A DNA stretch of 64,000 nt from Rehmannia glutinosa (Eukaryota; Streptophyta; Magnoliopsida; Lamiales; Orobanchaceae), in NCBI GenBank assembly GCA_016081115.2, contig CM071930.1:9405419-9469418 (forward strand). The letters are read 5' to 3'. This document shows positions 46,614 to 57,728 of the stretch, piece after piece. Under the pieces are notes generated by a model that was given only the letters and a program-made list of their open reading frames with translations, had not been told where the DNA came from and made no database searches. The translations under genes were made by a program, and so were the position numbers. How positions within the stretch are numbered: the first letter of the stretch is position 1; each line of letters opens with the position of its first letter.

Positions 46614-47489
46614 TCATTTCAAATTTGCTTTGCATGAGGTTTGAAAATTTTTCACACGACTCTTTGTTAGTGGATCCAAAATGATGTCATCCACATATAT
46701 TTGAACAAGCAAGATACTCTTCTTGTCTTGAATTACTAAAAGTGTTCTATCTACTTTTCCTTTTGTGAATCCATTTTCGATTAGGAATTGTGACGGTATC
46801 ATACCATGCTCGGGTGCCTGTTTCAATCCATACAGGGCTTTCTTGAGTTTGTATACCTTGTCTCCAAGAGTCTTCTGCTCAAATCCTGGAGGTTGTTCAA
46901 CATACACTTCTTCTTCCAATAAACCGTTTAGGAATGCACTTTTTACATCCATCTGATATACAATGAAATTCTTGTGAGCTGCATAGGCAAGAAACATCCT
47001 TATAGCTTCCAATCTTGCTACAGGGGCAAATGTTTCATCAAAATCTATCCCTTCTTCTTGGCAATATCCTTTGGCTACTAGTCTTGCTTTGTTTCTTACC
47101 ACGTAACCTTCCTCGTTCATTTTATTTACGAATACCCATTTGGTTCCAATAACATTTTGATGTATGGGTCTTTGCACTAATTCCCATACTTTATTTCTCT
47201 CAAACTGATTCAGCTCTTCTTGCATAGCTTGAATCCAATGTGTGTCGTCCAATGCTTGTGACACATCTTTGGGCTCTATTTGCGAGATGAAGCATGTGAA
47301 CATTGCTTCTTGTTGAGTTCTGGATCTTGTCTTGACACCTTCTCTTATATCTCCAATGACAAGTTCTGGTGGATGGTCTCTCACCATCTTACATCGAGGT
47401 TGGAGTAAGTTAGGCGGATTCAATCGACTTGCAGGTTTTGTGTTCTTTGTGGTCACTCTCTCGTAATCACTTAGCCGCAAATTTTCCAA
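46614..47489 (-). pseudogene. Sirevirus C reverse transcriptase
   Basis: 291 uninterrupted residues: WIQAMQEELNQFERNKVWEL, GTKWVFVNKMNEEG, RNKARLVAKGYCQEEGIDFD, QMDVKSAFLNGLLEEEVYVE, KALYGLKQAPE, then VQIYVDDIIL with the catalytic Asp-Asp. After YVDDII the Gly-Ser usually seen is replaced and the frame soon ends. In this segment CAG/CTG triplets are kept, and so is the frame. Confidence 0.92.
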
Positions 47490-47573
47490 ATTTTTTTGAG
47501 ATTCACTATCTCATCTTCTTCCTCAATTGATAATTCCAAACCGGCTTGAAAGATAGGGACTCTTCTCGTATGG

Positions 47574-49280
47574 TTGGATGATTCAAATTTATCACCGACT
47601 CTTCAATGTCTTCTCCATTTACACATTTGGCTCATCGAATACTACATGAATGGATTCCTCAGAACCATAGTTCTTTTGTTGAGTATCCTCGTAGGCTTTG
47701 CTTTCACCGAGTATCCTAAGAAGATACCCTCATCGCCTTTAGCATCAAAAGCCTTTAGGTTGTCTTTGCCATTGTTGTGGATGAAGCATTTACATCCAAA
47801 TATTCTCAAATATGCTACACTTGGTTTTCTTCCAAATTCGGATCTCATAGGGAGTCTTTGTCACCGTCTGCTTATCATACATCTGTTTTGGGTGTAGTAA
47901 AAGTCGTGTTGATTGCTTGACCAAAATCTTTTGTAACCCCGTTACTAACATGGTCCTTGCCGCTTCTTTGAGGGTTCTTCTTTCTTTTCGCAACTCCATT
48001 CTCACGTGGAGTCCTTGTCACGATAGTTCATGACCAATACCATTCTCAATACAAGATCGAGTTATTATTCCATTGACAAACTCGGTTCCTCTATCCGATC
48101 TTATTTTGATAATGGTTTGACTCTTCTCATTTTGAATCCTTTTCATCACCGTGGTAGTTTTTGTAGAGTTTCTTTCTTCTTACACATGAATATTGTCCAT
48201 GTATATCTTGAGTAGTCATCTACTACCACCAAGGTGTATTTCTTTCCACTTATCTTTGGCAGTTCCATCCAAATAGATCCATATGAAGCGGATGCAATAT
48301 TCTTGTTGAGGATGGGCATGTCTTTTCTTTGAATGAAGACTTGATTTGTTTTCCTTTTCGACATGCATCACATATACTCTCCTTCTTGTATCTTGTCCTG
48401 AAGTCCTTCTACAAGATGACTTCTTGCCGACTTGTTAATTGTTTTGAAATTCGGGTGACTCTTTTTGTGCCACAAACAACTTGATTCAACTGTACTTTTT
48501 TGCTAGTAGACATGTCTTTGGGTGTTGCGGTTGACCAATCCACTACATACATATTTTTCTGCTCTACATCCTTGCAAAGACCACTTCATTTGATTCAATA
48601 TCTTTGATTTGGCATATACCCATGTTGAATCCAACATTGTAGCCCTTGTCACGAGTTAACGGATGCTTAGTAAATTGAAGTTTAGTCCTTCAACATATGC
48701 AACATCTCGTGATTTCTAATCCATTCCTCTTGATGGATCCAATGCCTTTTATTTCGCCAGAGCTTCATTTCCTCCAAATATGACTTTTGCTCCTTTGACT
48801 TCCTTGAATTTTGACAGATTTTTCTTATTTCTGTCATATATGTCCGGGAATGACCCACTATCCATGTACCAGGTTCCTTGGCACTCACTCTCCTTGAACC
48901 CGCAATCAAGGAAATTAAGTTTTAGGTACCCATACTTATGCAGGTCCTGAGGGGTTAGAATTGTAAGATGATCCAACCAACCTATAGCCAAATGATTTGA
49001 CTCTAAGGGGTTGCCATCTATCGCTGCCATAATCATAATTAATCCTGGCAAATTGCTTGGGGATTCTAGGTTCATACAATTGTCTCTTTTGTCCAGATGC
49101 CTGCATATGTGTTTTAGCAATTGCCTTCCTTGGGTAATTGTGGTGTCTTTGAGTGTAGTGCCTGGTGCATATGTGTGTTTGATGAAAGCTCTTATGCTTT
49201 TGGAATGGCCCTTGCGAGTTCTGTGCCTTTGCCATTTGGGCTTATATTCCATAAGTCCTGTCCGATAGTTCACATCATTC
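47574..49280 (-). pseudogene. Sirevirus C integrase and protease
   Basis: The integrase C-terminal blocks LRIFGCKCFIHNNGKDNL and KGDEGIFLGYSVKAK are at 47642-47848. The core VVVDDYSRYTWTIFM is at about 48190-48240. The protease-associated phrase CQGTWYMDSG is at about 48860-48890. Pieces in different frames, in normal order. Confidence 0.85.
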
Positions 49281-51252
49281 CAATCGGCTTGCTTGGATAT
49301 TTTCTACCATTCCCATCATATATATTTCTTTTATGGGTTTTAAGGATTTTTGGTAGCTCGCTTCTTCTTTACAGAGTATTTTTCGCTTTGGAGTTTCTTT
49401 GAGGGACTCGGTGAATCTCTTCTCATTGTCCTTTCAAAGACACTCAATCAAGGCGTTTTCCTTTTCCTTTGTAACCAAGGCCGCTTTGCTTGTTATTGTG
49501 CTTTGGAGTGAATGTGTGTGCAACATTTAGAGTTTTGGATTTTTCGGACTCTTCATGGCTTGAAGATCCTTTTTCCAAAATTAATTTTGAGGTTTGACAT
49601 ATCACGAGAGGAATTAAATCCTAAGCCTTGTCTTGTCTCCACATTCTCTTTGACTCATAATAAGATCATCCAATGATTTAGATGCCTTAGTAAATGAGGC
49701 AATAACATTCTTGAGGTCATTCTCCTCTTTTCTATAGCATCAATTTCTGCTATTAATTTAGCATTTTCAAATTTTTAAACTTTCATTCTCAACATATTTA
49801 ACTTAGAGTACTCGGCTCCTTAGTCGGCTTTGAGTTTTGACTTTTAGTAAGCCGTTTTCCTCATTCAATAGTGTGTGTGAGGATTTAATGTGTTCAAAAT
49901 CTTTCATCATTTTGCCTAATGAATCATAAAGATCGAGTGGGTGATGAAGTGTGTGTGTCACGATCGCACTATCACTAGTGTCCGAGTTTGTTGAGTTAGA
50001 TTGTACCTCATCTTCTTGATCGGGTTGATCTTGTTCTTTGGCCATCAAGCGGTCGGGGCTTCTTCTTCGTGAGTCACTTGAGTAGTCGGCTTCATTGCTC
50101 TCTGAATCACTGTCTCTCTTGACTTGGCAAAGTGTTTTTTTAGATCTCTGCAGCCATCATTGCCTTTTTTTTCTTTCTTTCTCTCAAGACCTTCCTTTCC
50201 TTTCTTCTTCATCTCTCGTATTTGTTGACTACAGGATATGGACCGATCAATGGCATAGTGACCTGGTTGTCTGATTCAAAGATAGATATTCAACCTTTTG
50301 ATCACTCTTTCCATTCTTGGATTGTCACCCTTTGATACTCAACTTTTTGATGATTTGTTTTCTTGGTTGGCCTATCTTCCCTTGATTTGGAGGAGCCGAA
50401 AGTGTCTTCTGGAAGATTCACCCTTTCCTCTCTTGTAGTTCTTATTAAAGAACTTGTTGAATCTTTTAACCATCGTTTATTTTTCCGGGTCAATGACTTT
50501 TCGACCTCGGCTCTCTTCCCATCTTTAACAATTAGAGCAAATTGCTTTGGGTACAATTGTCTCTTCCTGTCTTTTCTTCTCGGCTCAAACTCGTAAGCTT
50601 TGAGGTCCGAGAATAACTCATGGTTGGATGTCTTTGATAGGTCCATGGAATGTCTCGGTGCCATGACCTTCATTTCCCATTCACCGAAGACTTTTTAGGA
50701 TCTTTATACACATTTCCTTCGTGTATATTCCTTTCCAAGTGCGGACATCTCATTTGTGATTTACGTGAACCGAGCATCCAATTGATCCAGGTTTTCTCCC
50801 GAGATCATTTTGAAGTTTTCAAATTTCTCAGATCGCCATCGATAATTTGTTTTCTTTGATTTGTTCTGAGCCTTCACAAATCAATGTCAACTTGTCCCAG
50901 ATTTCTTTAGCCGTTTTGCATGATTTGACTTTATTGAACATGGCTTTGTCAAGGTTTTGTAAAGGATGTCCTTGGCTACATTGTCCAGGTTGTATCTTTT
51001 TCTGTCATCATTTGTCCACTCGGTTCTTGGTTTTTCAACCATGACCGTGCCGGGAGCAACATCTTCTTCTTTTCTTTCACCGCAACTCTTCGTGCATAAT
51101 GTTGTTCACCTTTAATATTTGCGAGAGGCCCATCTTCTATCACTATCCACATCTCATCATGTAATGCCGATAGATGAGCACTGCATACGAATTTTCCAAT
51201 CATCAAATTCTTCGATAATGAACATAGGGATGCGTGTCAAATTTGCTTCCAT
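49281..51252 (-). pseudogene. Sirevirus C gag
   Basis: Gag start ATG at 51252 (MEANLTRIPMFIIEEFDDWK), a segment HLSALHDEMWIVIEDGPLAN at about 51125-51185, the SNHELFSDLKAYEFEPRRKD block near 50590, a degraded zinc knuckle (RQPGHYAID) at about 50240-50270, and a Ser/Asp-rich C-terminal part with heptads (LYDSLGKMMKDFEHIK) near 49890-49940. Frames are broken many times. Confidence 0.8.
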
Positions 51253-51366
51253 GATAATGACTTTTAATGATGGAAAAGATTTTTGAAAATTTAAGTACTA
51301 AAACAGACTTTGAAAAGTTTGGAGATCTAGTTCAAGAACCGGTGCGGAGGGTTCAATGAACCAACC

Positions 51367-51377
51367 ACTCGATACCA
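51367..51377 (-). promoter_or_regulatory. Primer binding site of Sirevirus C (one base short)
   Basis: Minus strand reads TGGTATCGAGT next to the 5' LTR. The conserved site has TGGTATCAGAGT, so a single A of a CAG is absent. Because the PBS must pair with initiator tRNA-Met, this is either a disabling mutation or a sequence error. Confidence 0.85.
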
Positions 51378-51379
51378 CT

Positions 51380-52929
51380 TGTAGGTCCCAAGGGGTGTAA
51401 GTGTAAGGTTTAGAAGGGGGTTGAATAAACCTTACCAAATTTTCGATTTAGTCCTTTTAAATCTCTGAGAGTTGATTCTACACAACGTGTCCTTGATGGA
51501 CAGTCGAATTAGTCACTCAAGAGTTAATCTCTCAACAGACTCGAGTTGTCTTTGTTGATGGAATAACTCAAATTTGTTGGCTATAATTTGACTCAACTGT
51601 GGTTTTGTTTTTTGGAAGACTTAACACCCTTAAGTTTGATTAAGCAAGATTTTAGAGCTTGATTTAGTACTTATAAATTATCAAATGGATAGCAAATTCA
51701 TCGGAGATATAAGCGATTAAAAGTGCGAGGAATTTAAGTCTTTGAAATGTAAATGACACAATGAAGTTTTTATAGAGGTTCGAAGATGGGGTAATTCTTC
51801 TACTCCTCTCTTCTCCAACTCCCGGAGGAATCCACTAGGTAATGATCGGTTTACAAAGTGGTAATACCCGGATACAAGTCTTGATCACAACAAATGACTT
51901 GATCCTTTGGGACTCGATCCGAGACGCCTTGATCACTCACCGGCTTCTCGTGCGACTCGGCTTCTTCTTCACAGGGCGGTACTTGCTACTACTGACTCAC
52001 TTGCTCAAGCTCTTTGGATTTGATCACGAAGCCCTCCAAAAGCTTAAGACTTGGTTCAACCTTGAACCTTTCTACAATCCTTCCCGGAATGTAGACCCCT
52101 TTTCTTCAAAAGTTTCCTCTTCAACTTGATTGAAGTTCTCTTTCCTTCACAGGTGAGTGTTGGATTGATGTACTTCGTAATGTAGGCTTGAGGATTGAGA
52201 ATGTTTCGATTTTTCTAATATGCTTGTATATCTCACGTGTGTGTCCCCTTCTTCTCAAACAAACTCCTCGGCCTTTTATAGTGAACTTTCAAAAATTTGC
52301 CCGTTGAAGAGATAGCTTATTTTTGAAAGTCACTTGCGCGTTGTTTGTCTTGTCTTGTTGCGATCCTTGGAATTGCCATTTCCTCGTATGAATTGTTCTT
52401 TCACCTTTTCGAGTTCTCGACACGGTGTAGTGCTTCCCATTGTTCATTCCTTTTGCACGCTTCTGGGATCGAGCACTCCAAGAAAGGTGGTATGGAGATA
52501 TTACTTGTTTAAGTAAATCTCTTGATTTAGGCAACGGTTCTTTTACGATTATCTCGACTTGACGCATTTCCTTGCTTTCCCAGGTGACTTAGAGTCGACT
52601 TCCAATCATGGATGACTCTTCTTCATCACTTCATCTTGAGACTTGCTTTTCTTGAGTTGACTTGATCGATGCTCCACTCACCGCATCTCACCGCTTCTTC
52701 AAGAGAGTTCCCGTCTACTCTTCTTTGCCATATTCAAATTTCTTCACAAAAGAAAGTCTTCCTTCCGGTCTTGGTCAAATGCTTCTTGCATGTTAGGGCG
52801 TGAGTGACTTAACTCGGCTTTGGCCACTCTAATTGTTACAATACATTTCTGACAAGAATTGGGGTGCCAACTTTCTATTCTAAGTTTTACATGGCATTCA
52901 TCAAAATCTAAACAATAAAATTCCTAACA
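51380..52929 (-). repeat. 5' LTR of Sirevirus C
   Basis: 1550 bp, partner of 38867-40413. The TSD GATTG follows. Confidence 0.95.
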
Positions 52930-52934
52930 GATTG

Positions 52935-53230
52935 ACATTTTATTCTTCCGATGATCCTGTACAAGTAATGACTACAAATTAAGACATACAAGAACAAATA
53001 TCAATGTTATTATGAATTTGGTGACAACAAATACTAAGAATTATTCTTGTGTTGTGTTGTTACTGTATATGTGTATATATATAATTATCAACGTTAACAC
53101 TGACAATTTTGGATTTAATGTATAAAATCTTTGATATTATTATTTAATATTTCTATTATTTTTTCTAGTATATAAGGAATTGTATCGTGTGTTAAACTTT
53201 TAAAGGGACCGTCGGATTTTTGGTATTTTC
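52935..53230. other. AT-rich spacer
   Basis: It continues the target site of the Sirevirus (shares ACAT...GTAATGAC with 38713-38724). No gene. Confidence 0.5.
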
Positions 53231-53527
53231 TCCACAATAAAAATATTTTTAGCCATGTTCATGTTTTTCAAAAAATTATTTTTTTAATAATTTTTGAGTT
53301 CAAATGTCCACTTTGCCCTTTTTTTCATTTCTGGGGATCGGTACATAACTCGGCACTGTTGGTACCTAGTCATGTAACTTGGTTCCGAGTTATGTACCGC
53401 ATTAAATTTTTGAAAAATAGTCAAGTACTTCAGCATAGAATATACACTCGAAAGGTATGACCGTCAGTTTTTAGTCAAAATAACTAAAAAACCCTGTTTT
53501 TGAAAAACATGACTATTTTTTATTGAG
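53231..53527. mobile_element. Foldback element related to family G, with ATAACTCGG palindrome
   Basis: The left arm AATATTTTTAGCCATGTTCA and TGTTTTTCAAAAA pairs with TTTTTGAAAAACATGACTAT on the right. The centre is a long palindrome, CGGTACATAACTCGG ... CCGAGTTATGTACCG, at 53339-53399. It lies head to tail with family G copy 2. Confidence 0.65.
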
Positions 53528-53529
53528 GC

Positions 53530-54215
53530 AGTTTTTTTTAGCCTTTTAGGCCAATTAAAAATGTTTTTTAGCCATCTTTTCAAACACATCTTTTTTAGCC
53601 ATTTTGGGTTGTGAAATTCAAAACTTGCCCTTTAGTAGTTCAAAAGACCTTTTCAAGTCTAACATTACCAACCACACCAAAAACTCGAAAAAGCCACAGT
53701 GACTCCAGTACTGTAGCTCGAACACTGTAGCACTAACTCGAACACTGTAGCAGTGTAACTCGAACACTGTAGCACTAACTCGAACACTGTAGCAGTGTAA
53801 CTCGAACACTGTAGTTTGAGTTAGTGTAACCCGAACACTGTAGCTCGAGTTAGTGTAACTCGACACTGTAGCAGTTATTTTGTTTTTCCCCAAAAAACTT
53901 TGAATTTAAATAATTTTTTCGTTTTAAATTCGTTTTGCATGTATAATATATCAAATTAATCCTCTTTTCGATATCTATAATTCAACACCCATATTGCATA
54001 TTTAAAAACGAAAAATACAGATTCGATTTTAAAAAGCAAAACTTGGAAGAAAGAGTAAAAAAATACATAGAGATAAGTGAAAAAAGAAGTATATGACCAT
54101 TCATATGCTTAAAGGGTATGAATGTCATTTCACACCCCAAAATGGCTAAAAACGATGCGTTTGAAAAAGTTGGCTATTTTTAATCTTTGCAATTTAGAAA
54201 TGACTATTTTGTACC
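53530..54215. mobile_element. Foldback element, family G copy 2, carrying a minisatellite
   Basis: TTTTTTAGCCATTTTGGGTT (about 53590) and the inverse CACCCCAAAATGGCTAAAAA (about 54132) are the inner arms. The outer arms pair as in copy 1 at 24000-24482, to which it is inverted and over 100 bp of flank is shared (TGCATGTATAATATATCAAA and so on). Its core is the 53703-53872 minisatellite. Confidence 0.75.
53703..53872 (+). repeat. Minisatellite of CTCGAACACTGTAG units, partly inverted
   Basis: Seven CTCGAACACTGTAG or close variants, spaced about 20-30 bp by CACTAA or CAGTGTAA linkers. Some GAGTTAGTGTAA phrases read in inverse orientation, so the array can fold. The minus-strand ORF across it is an artefact of the repeat. 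Confidence 0.85.
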
Positions 54216-54740
54216 ATTTCCTCTTTTTTATTTTCACAAAACATACGTGGCCAATTTGGCCAATTACCGCATTTTTAAATTAGACAATAAATATGAAACG
54301 TCGGCCAGACAGATTGACCGATCACTAAAGAAGAGTAGAACGTCGGAGGTTTGACTAAATAAACTAATTTGTTGTACGACTTTTGCATTAGTCAAAGGCT
54401 TTGTATCCGAACCAAATTCTAGTAGTGGTATTTGTTTATTCCTTGAAGAATAAGGTGACTTGAGTTCCCATGCATTTACGTGCTCTGTTTCAGCTTATAT
54501 ATCCAAGTTGGTGCATGTAACTTTCGTTGACCTTCAAGTTGTTGGCTTTTAATGTAAACTCCATAGCAAGTTTATCCATAGGACAATTCCCAGAATTTAT
54601 TTCTCTGCTTAAGTATGATGTACCTTTAAAATAGTCCAAATGTTCCTTACAACACTTTTTGATAGTGTAAACTTTTTTTTCCTTTTTCTTTTTAGGCAGA
54701 GTAAACTCTTTTTTTTTTTATCATAAAAGGATAACAAATA
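54216..54740. other. Intergenic, no gene
   Basis: AT-rich, no repeat ends or coding sequence recognised. Confidence 0.5.
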
Positions 54741-54951
54741 TTTTTTTACGGGAAAATTTTTTAACTACCCACTATGGATAGTGGGTATTCTTTTCTACCC
54801 ACTAACTTAAAAAAAAAAACTCTTTTTTTAACCCAATTTGACCAAAATGCCCCTCATTTAATTTGGGATTTTGAATTTTGAAACTGATGTAACTTATTAT
54901 TTTTTTTGGAAACCGTGTACACTCCTCTCCAAATACACACACATCCCCCTT

Positions 54952-55112
54952 TTATATCGTGCCATATCATGGGATATCGTGCCACATTATATGCTAGTAT
55001 AACGTAACATATCGTGGCATATCATGCAATGTTATATCGTGGGGTATCGTGGCATATCGTGCCACATTATATACTAGTATAACGTGGCATATCGTGCCAC
55101 GTTATATACTAT
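54952..55112 (+). repeat. Minisatellite of ATATCGTG(C/G)CA...TATACTAGTATAACGT
   Basis: About 2.5 long units of roughly 70 bp (GTGCCACATTATATGCTAGT and GTGCCACATTATATACTAGT starts), themselves built of ATATCGTG/ATAACGTG steps. Confidence 0.8.
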
Positions 55113-55303
55113 CGTGACATATTTGTTGCTAGAAAATTGCTTTAAGTATAGTTTTTTTACATGTCTTTAATTTTTGTTAGTTTTTGTTAGTTACAATTAA
55201 ATTCATTCATATAACGTGACACATCGTGTGTAGAAGAGATAACCCAAAATTCTAGTTGCTATTTTTTTTGTTGTCGATATTCTTGTTGCTATTTTGTGTA
55301 GAT

Positions 55304-55347
<44 letters not shown>
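55304..55347. repeat. (GA)n microsatellite
   Basis: About 21 uninterrupted GA units. The minus-strand poly(Leu-Ser) ORF across it is not a gene. Confidence 0.95.
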
Positions 55348-55351
<4 letters not shown>

Positions 55352-55521
55352 AATTTATATGAGAGAGAAATATAACCCACCTACCTTTTGCTTTTGCATT
55401 CAAGTGTCAGGGGTATTTGAATAAAAGAATTATAAAGTGGATATAGTTTTTTATCTCACATGTCAGAAAAGTCTTTGTTCTATCCAAAGTGGGTGTATTG
55501 AGCAATTTGCTCTTTTTTTAC

Positions 55522-57411
55522 ACTCAAATACGTTATCTGGACCGAAATGCCTTTAACTTTACTCCACTTTATACTTGTTTTCATATTTAACCATTTCAAA
55601 GTGCAAAACTCCTTTTTTCCATTCTGTAAACATCGGTAGTTCACTCTCTAATTATTTTTATTCCAAAACATCACGAATCATCCCAAATTTTAGGTGTTTT
55701 CGTTTATAATTTTCAATGACAATATGAAGTATTGTTTTCATACAGAATGTGTCATTTTTGTATGCTATTTGTGTTGTTTCCTAATGGAATGTGACAAGAT
55801 GAAATCTTGTGAAGTTGAGTAAATGGCGTATGTTCTAATTTTCACGAAATGAAAATGTTAATCGTGAAAACAGTTTCGGGAACAAATTAACGTGAAAATA
55901 TTTCGAGAAAATTAGAACGTGGAAATGTTATCATGAAAATATTTTGTGAATGAGAACGTGGAAATGTTAATCGTGATTTGTGAAAATTAGAATGTGGATA
56001 ATCTTGTAATTTTGTAATACCGTAAATTTTTTTCACTGTTATTGTGAATATCTGTTTCTTTGTGATTTTTTGGAGCGTAGGAGTTTTACACAGTTGCAGT
56101 TCGGATTTACTTGGTTGTGAAAGTTTTTTTGACTATAATAAGTATAAGTGACAAAATTAGCCCACCTCGATGTGCTGTGCTGGCCTGATCAGCCGCATAT
56201 AGGATTGAGTTGGATTGGACTTATTTTTAGAGGCCCAAAAAGAATAGGGACTACTTTGGCCTGGACCAAACGACACGAAGCCCGACAAGCCTGAACTAAA
56301 AATATACGTGTTGAGTTGGGCTGAGCTATAAGAAATGCGTTTCGGTAAAATTTCGGCTCGGATCAAACCGACTCAATTTTATGACTTGTTCCACTGGGCT
56401 CTATCGACCTAGCCCAACCCCTTGCCATCTCAAATAATAATAATCATTTAATCTTTACAGTACAAATGAAGTGTTTGCAAAAACTTCTGCTTTTAGAAAA
56501 AAGTGGTTTTTGAACTAGATACAAATAATAGTTGAGTATCTGAAGTTGATAGTGTTTGTGAATAGAAACTAAAAATTTAATATGTTCAATTTAAAATAGA
56601 ATGTTTGGTGAATAATTTGTAAGAGTATTTTTCACGTGTGTAGAAGATAGAGTTAGCCCCAAGATAAGGTTAGTTTGGCCGATGGAATTTCGGGTCGGCT
56701 TGACTTGGCCCAATTTTTCCGTCTGGCCTGATGGGAATCAAAATTTTAAAGCACTCATTCCCCATGTTTAAATTCTGATTAAATTATGTAGAATCGCAAT
56801 ACAAGAAGTGACAATCATTTGTTTTAAATGTTGGTAAACACTCCAAAATTAAGTTAAAACTAGTAATTGGTAAGTAGATGGAGGTGTTGGTAGAGGGGCC
56901 TACAAAATTAAATAAGAGGGAACAAATGGTCCATAGTTGTGTCTCCTTGGAAGTGTGGCTGAGGGATGGAGTTAGTGTGGGAGTCATGTTATATGTCAGC
57001 ATAAGCAAGTCCCTCTAATGGTCCCTTGATCAAATGTACATATTTTCTGAGAGGGGTGTGGTTGTGGGGGCACTTAAACAAGGGTTTCACATGCCCTAAT
57101 CACCCTTCTTCCACAACAAACCACGTGGCCCCCTCTCAATCATTTTATTCCATCCTCCAAGGTATACTAAGAAACACATTTGATTAGTAATTAAGTTTGC
57201 CCATTCAATTTAGGTGAGGTGAAATTTTACATTTGGTTAAATTATATTTTTAGCATTTTCAAATATTTTGACTAGATTTTTATACAAGGATAAAAATGAG
57301 AAAAATATATATGAGTTAGTTATATTTTATATGGACTATATATCTTTGAAATAAAAAAGATATTTGTTTTATGGTGTTTTTTGCTTAAAAAGACGTTAGT
57401 ACGTTATTTGA
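55522..57411. other. Intergenic, repeat fragments
   Basis: 55855-55985: CGTGAAAATATTT / AATCGTGAAAAC / GTGGAAATGTTA phrases repeat imperfectly. 56157-56420 and 56690-56745: GGCCCAAAAAG and GGCCTGGACCAAA-type phrases suggest a degraded element without clear ends. No gene. Confidence 0.45.
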
Positions 57412-57414
57412 TAG

Positions 57415-57725
57415 CACTACAAGAAAAATCCAATTTACCGACAAAATTTACCGGTATAAATGATTTTGTCACTAAATTTTACAGTTACCTACAAAATAAA
57501 AAAATATTTTTCTCCAAACTATACCGAGCAATTAACGACAAATCACCAACTGTTTTTAAATTTACCGACAAAAATATTATAGGTGTTTACACAACAACTT
57601 TAGATTTTATTGGTGAATATTTATCTACAACGATTTTACCTACAACGATTTTACCTACACTTTAAAATTATCTTAATACTTACCTACAAATTTTTCTGTA
57701 GGTAAATTATTTTTTTCTTGTAGTA
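57415..57725. mobile_element. CACTA-type MITE copy 3
   Basis: Ends CACTACAAGAAAAATCC and TTTTTTTCTTGTAGTA (last base G to A). The perfect 3-bp TSD is TAG (57412-57414, 57726-57728). Interior as in 35601-35906. CACTA ends and 3-bp TSD are the classical signature of the superfamily. Confidence 0.9.
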
Positions 57726-57728
57726 TAG

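Larger units (their letters stand above)
38867..52929 (-). mobile_element. Sirevirus-type (SIRE/Maximus) Ty1/copia retrotransposon C
   Basis: 14063 bp with LTRs 38867-40413 and 51380-52929 and a perfect TSD GATTG (38862-38866, 52930-52934). The PPT context GGCATCATCAAAAGGGGAAC is the well-known Sirevirus form. PBS, gag, protease, integrase, RT and RNase H are on the minus strand. A 4.8-kb region between RNase H and the 3' LTR occupies the place of the Sirevirus env-like ORF. Length, long LTRs and this extra region support the lineage. Coding is broken, mostly by small indels. Confidence 0.93.
54750..55512. mobile_element. MULE-type inverted-repeat element with perfect 9-bp TSD
   Basis: The left terminus GGGAAAATTTTTTAACTACC and the right terminus (reverse complement GAGCAAATTGCTCAATACAC then CCACTTTGGATAG against CCACTATGGATAG) form a degenerate TIR. 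It is flanked by TTTTTTTAC at 54741-54749 and 55513-55521. The interior holds an ATCGTG minisatellite and a GA microsatellite; no transposase. Confidence 0.75.

Noticed and set aside
53703..53872. CRISPR-like spaced repeats
   Set aside because: Linkers are themselves repeats, the genome is a plant, and the array sits inside a foldback transposon.
53618..53893. 91-residue ORF with repeated SVRVSATVFELHCY units
   Set aside because: It is simply the translation of the CTCGAACACTGTAG minisatellite in a foldback element.
55203..55403. 66-residue ORF with a Leu-Ser run
   Set aside because: Translation of the (GA)n microsatellite.
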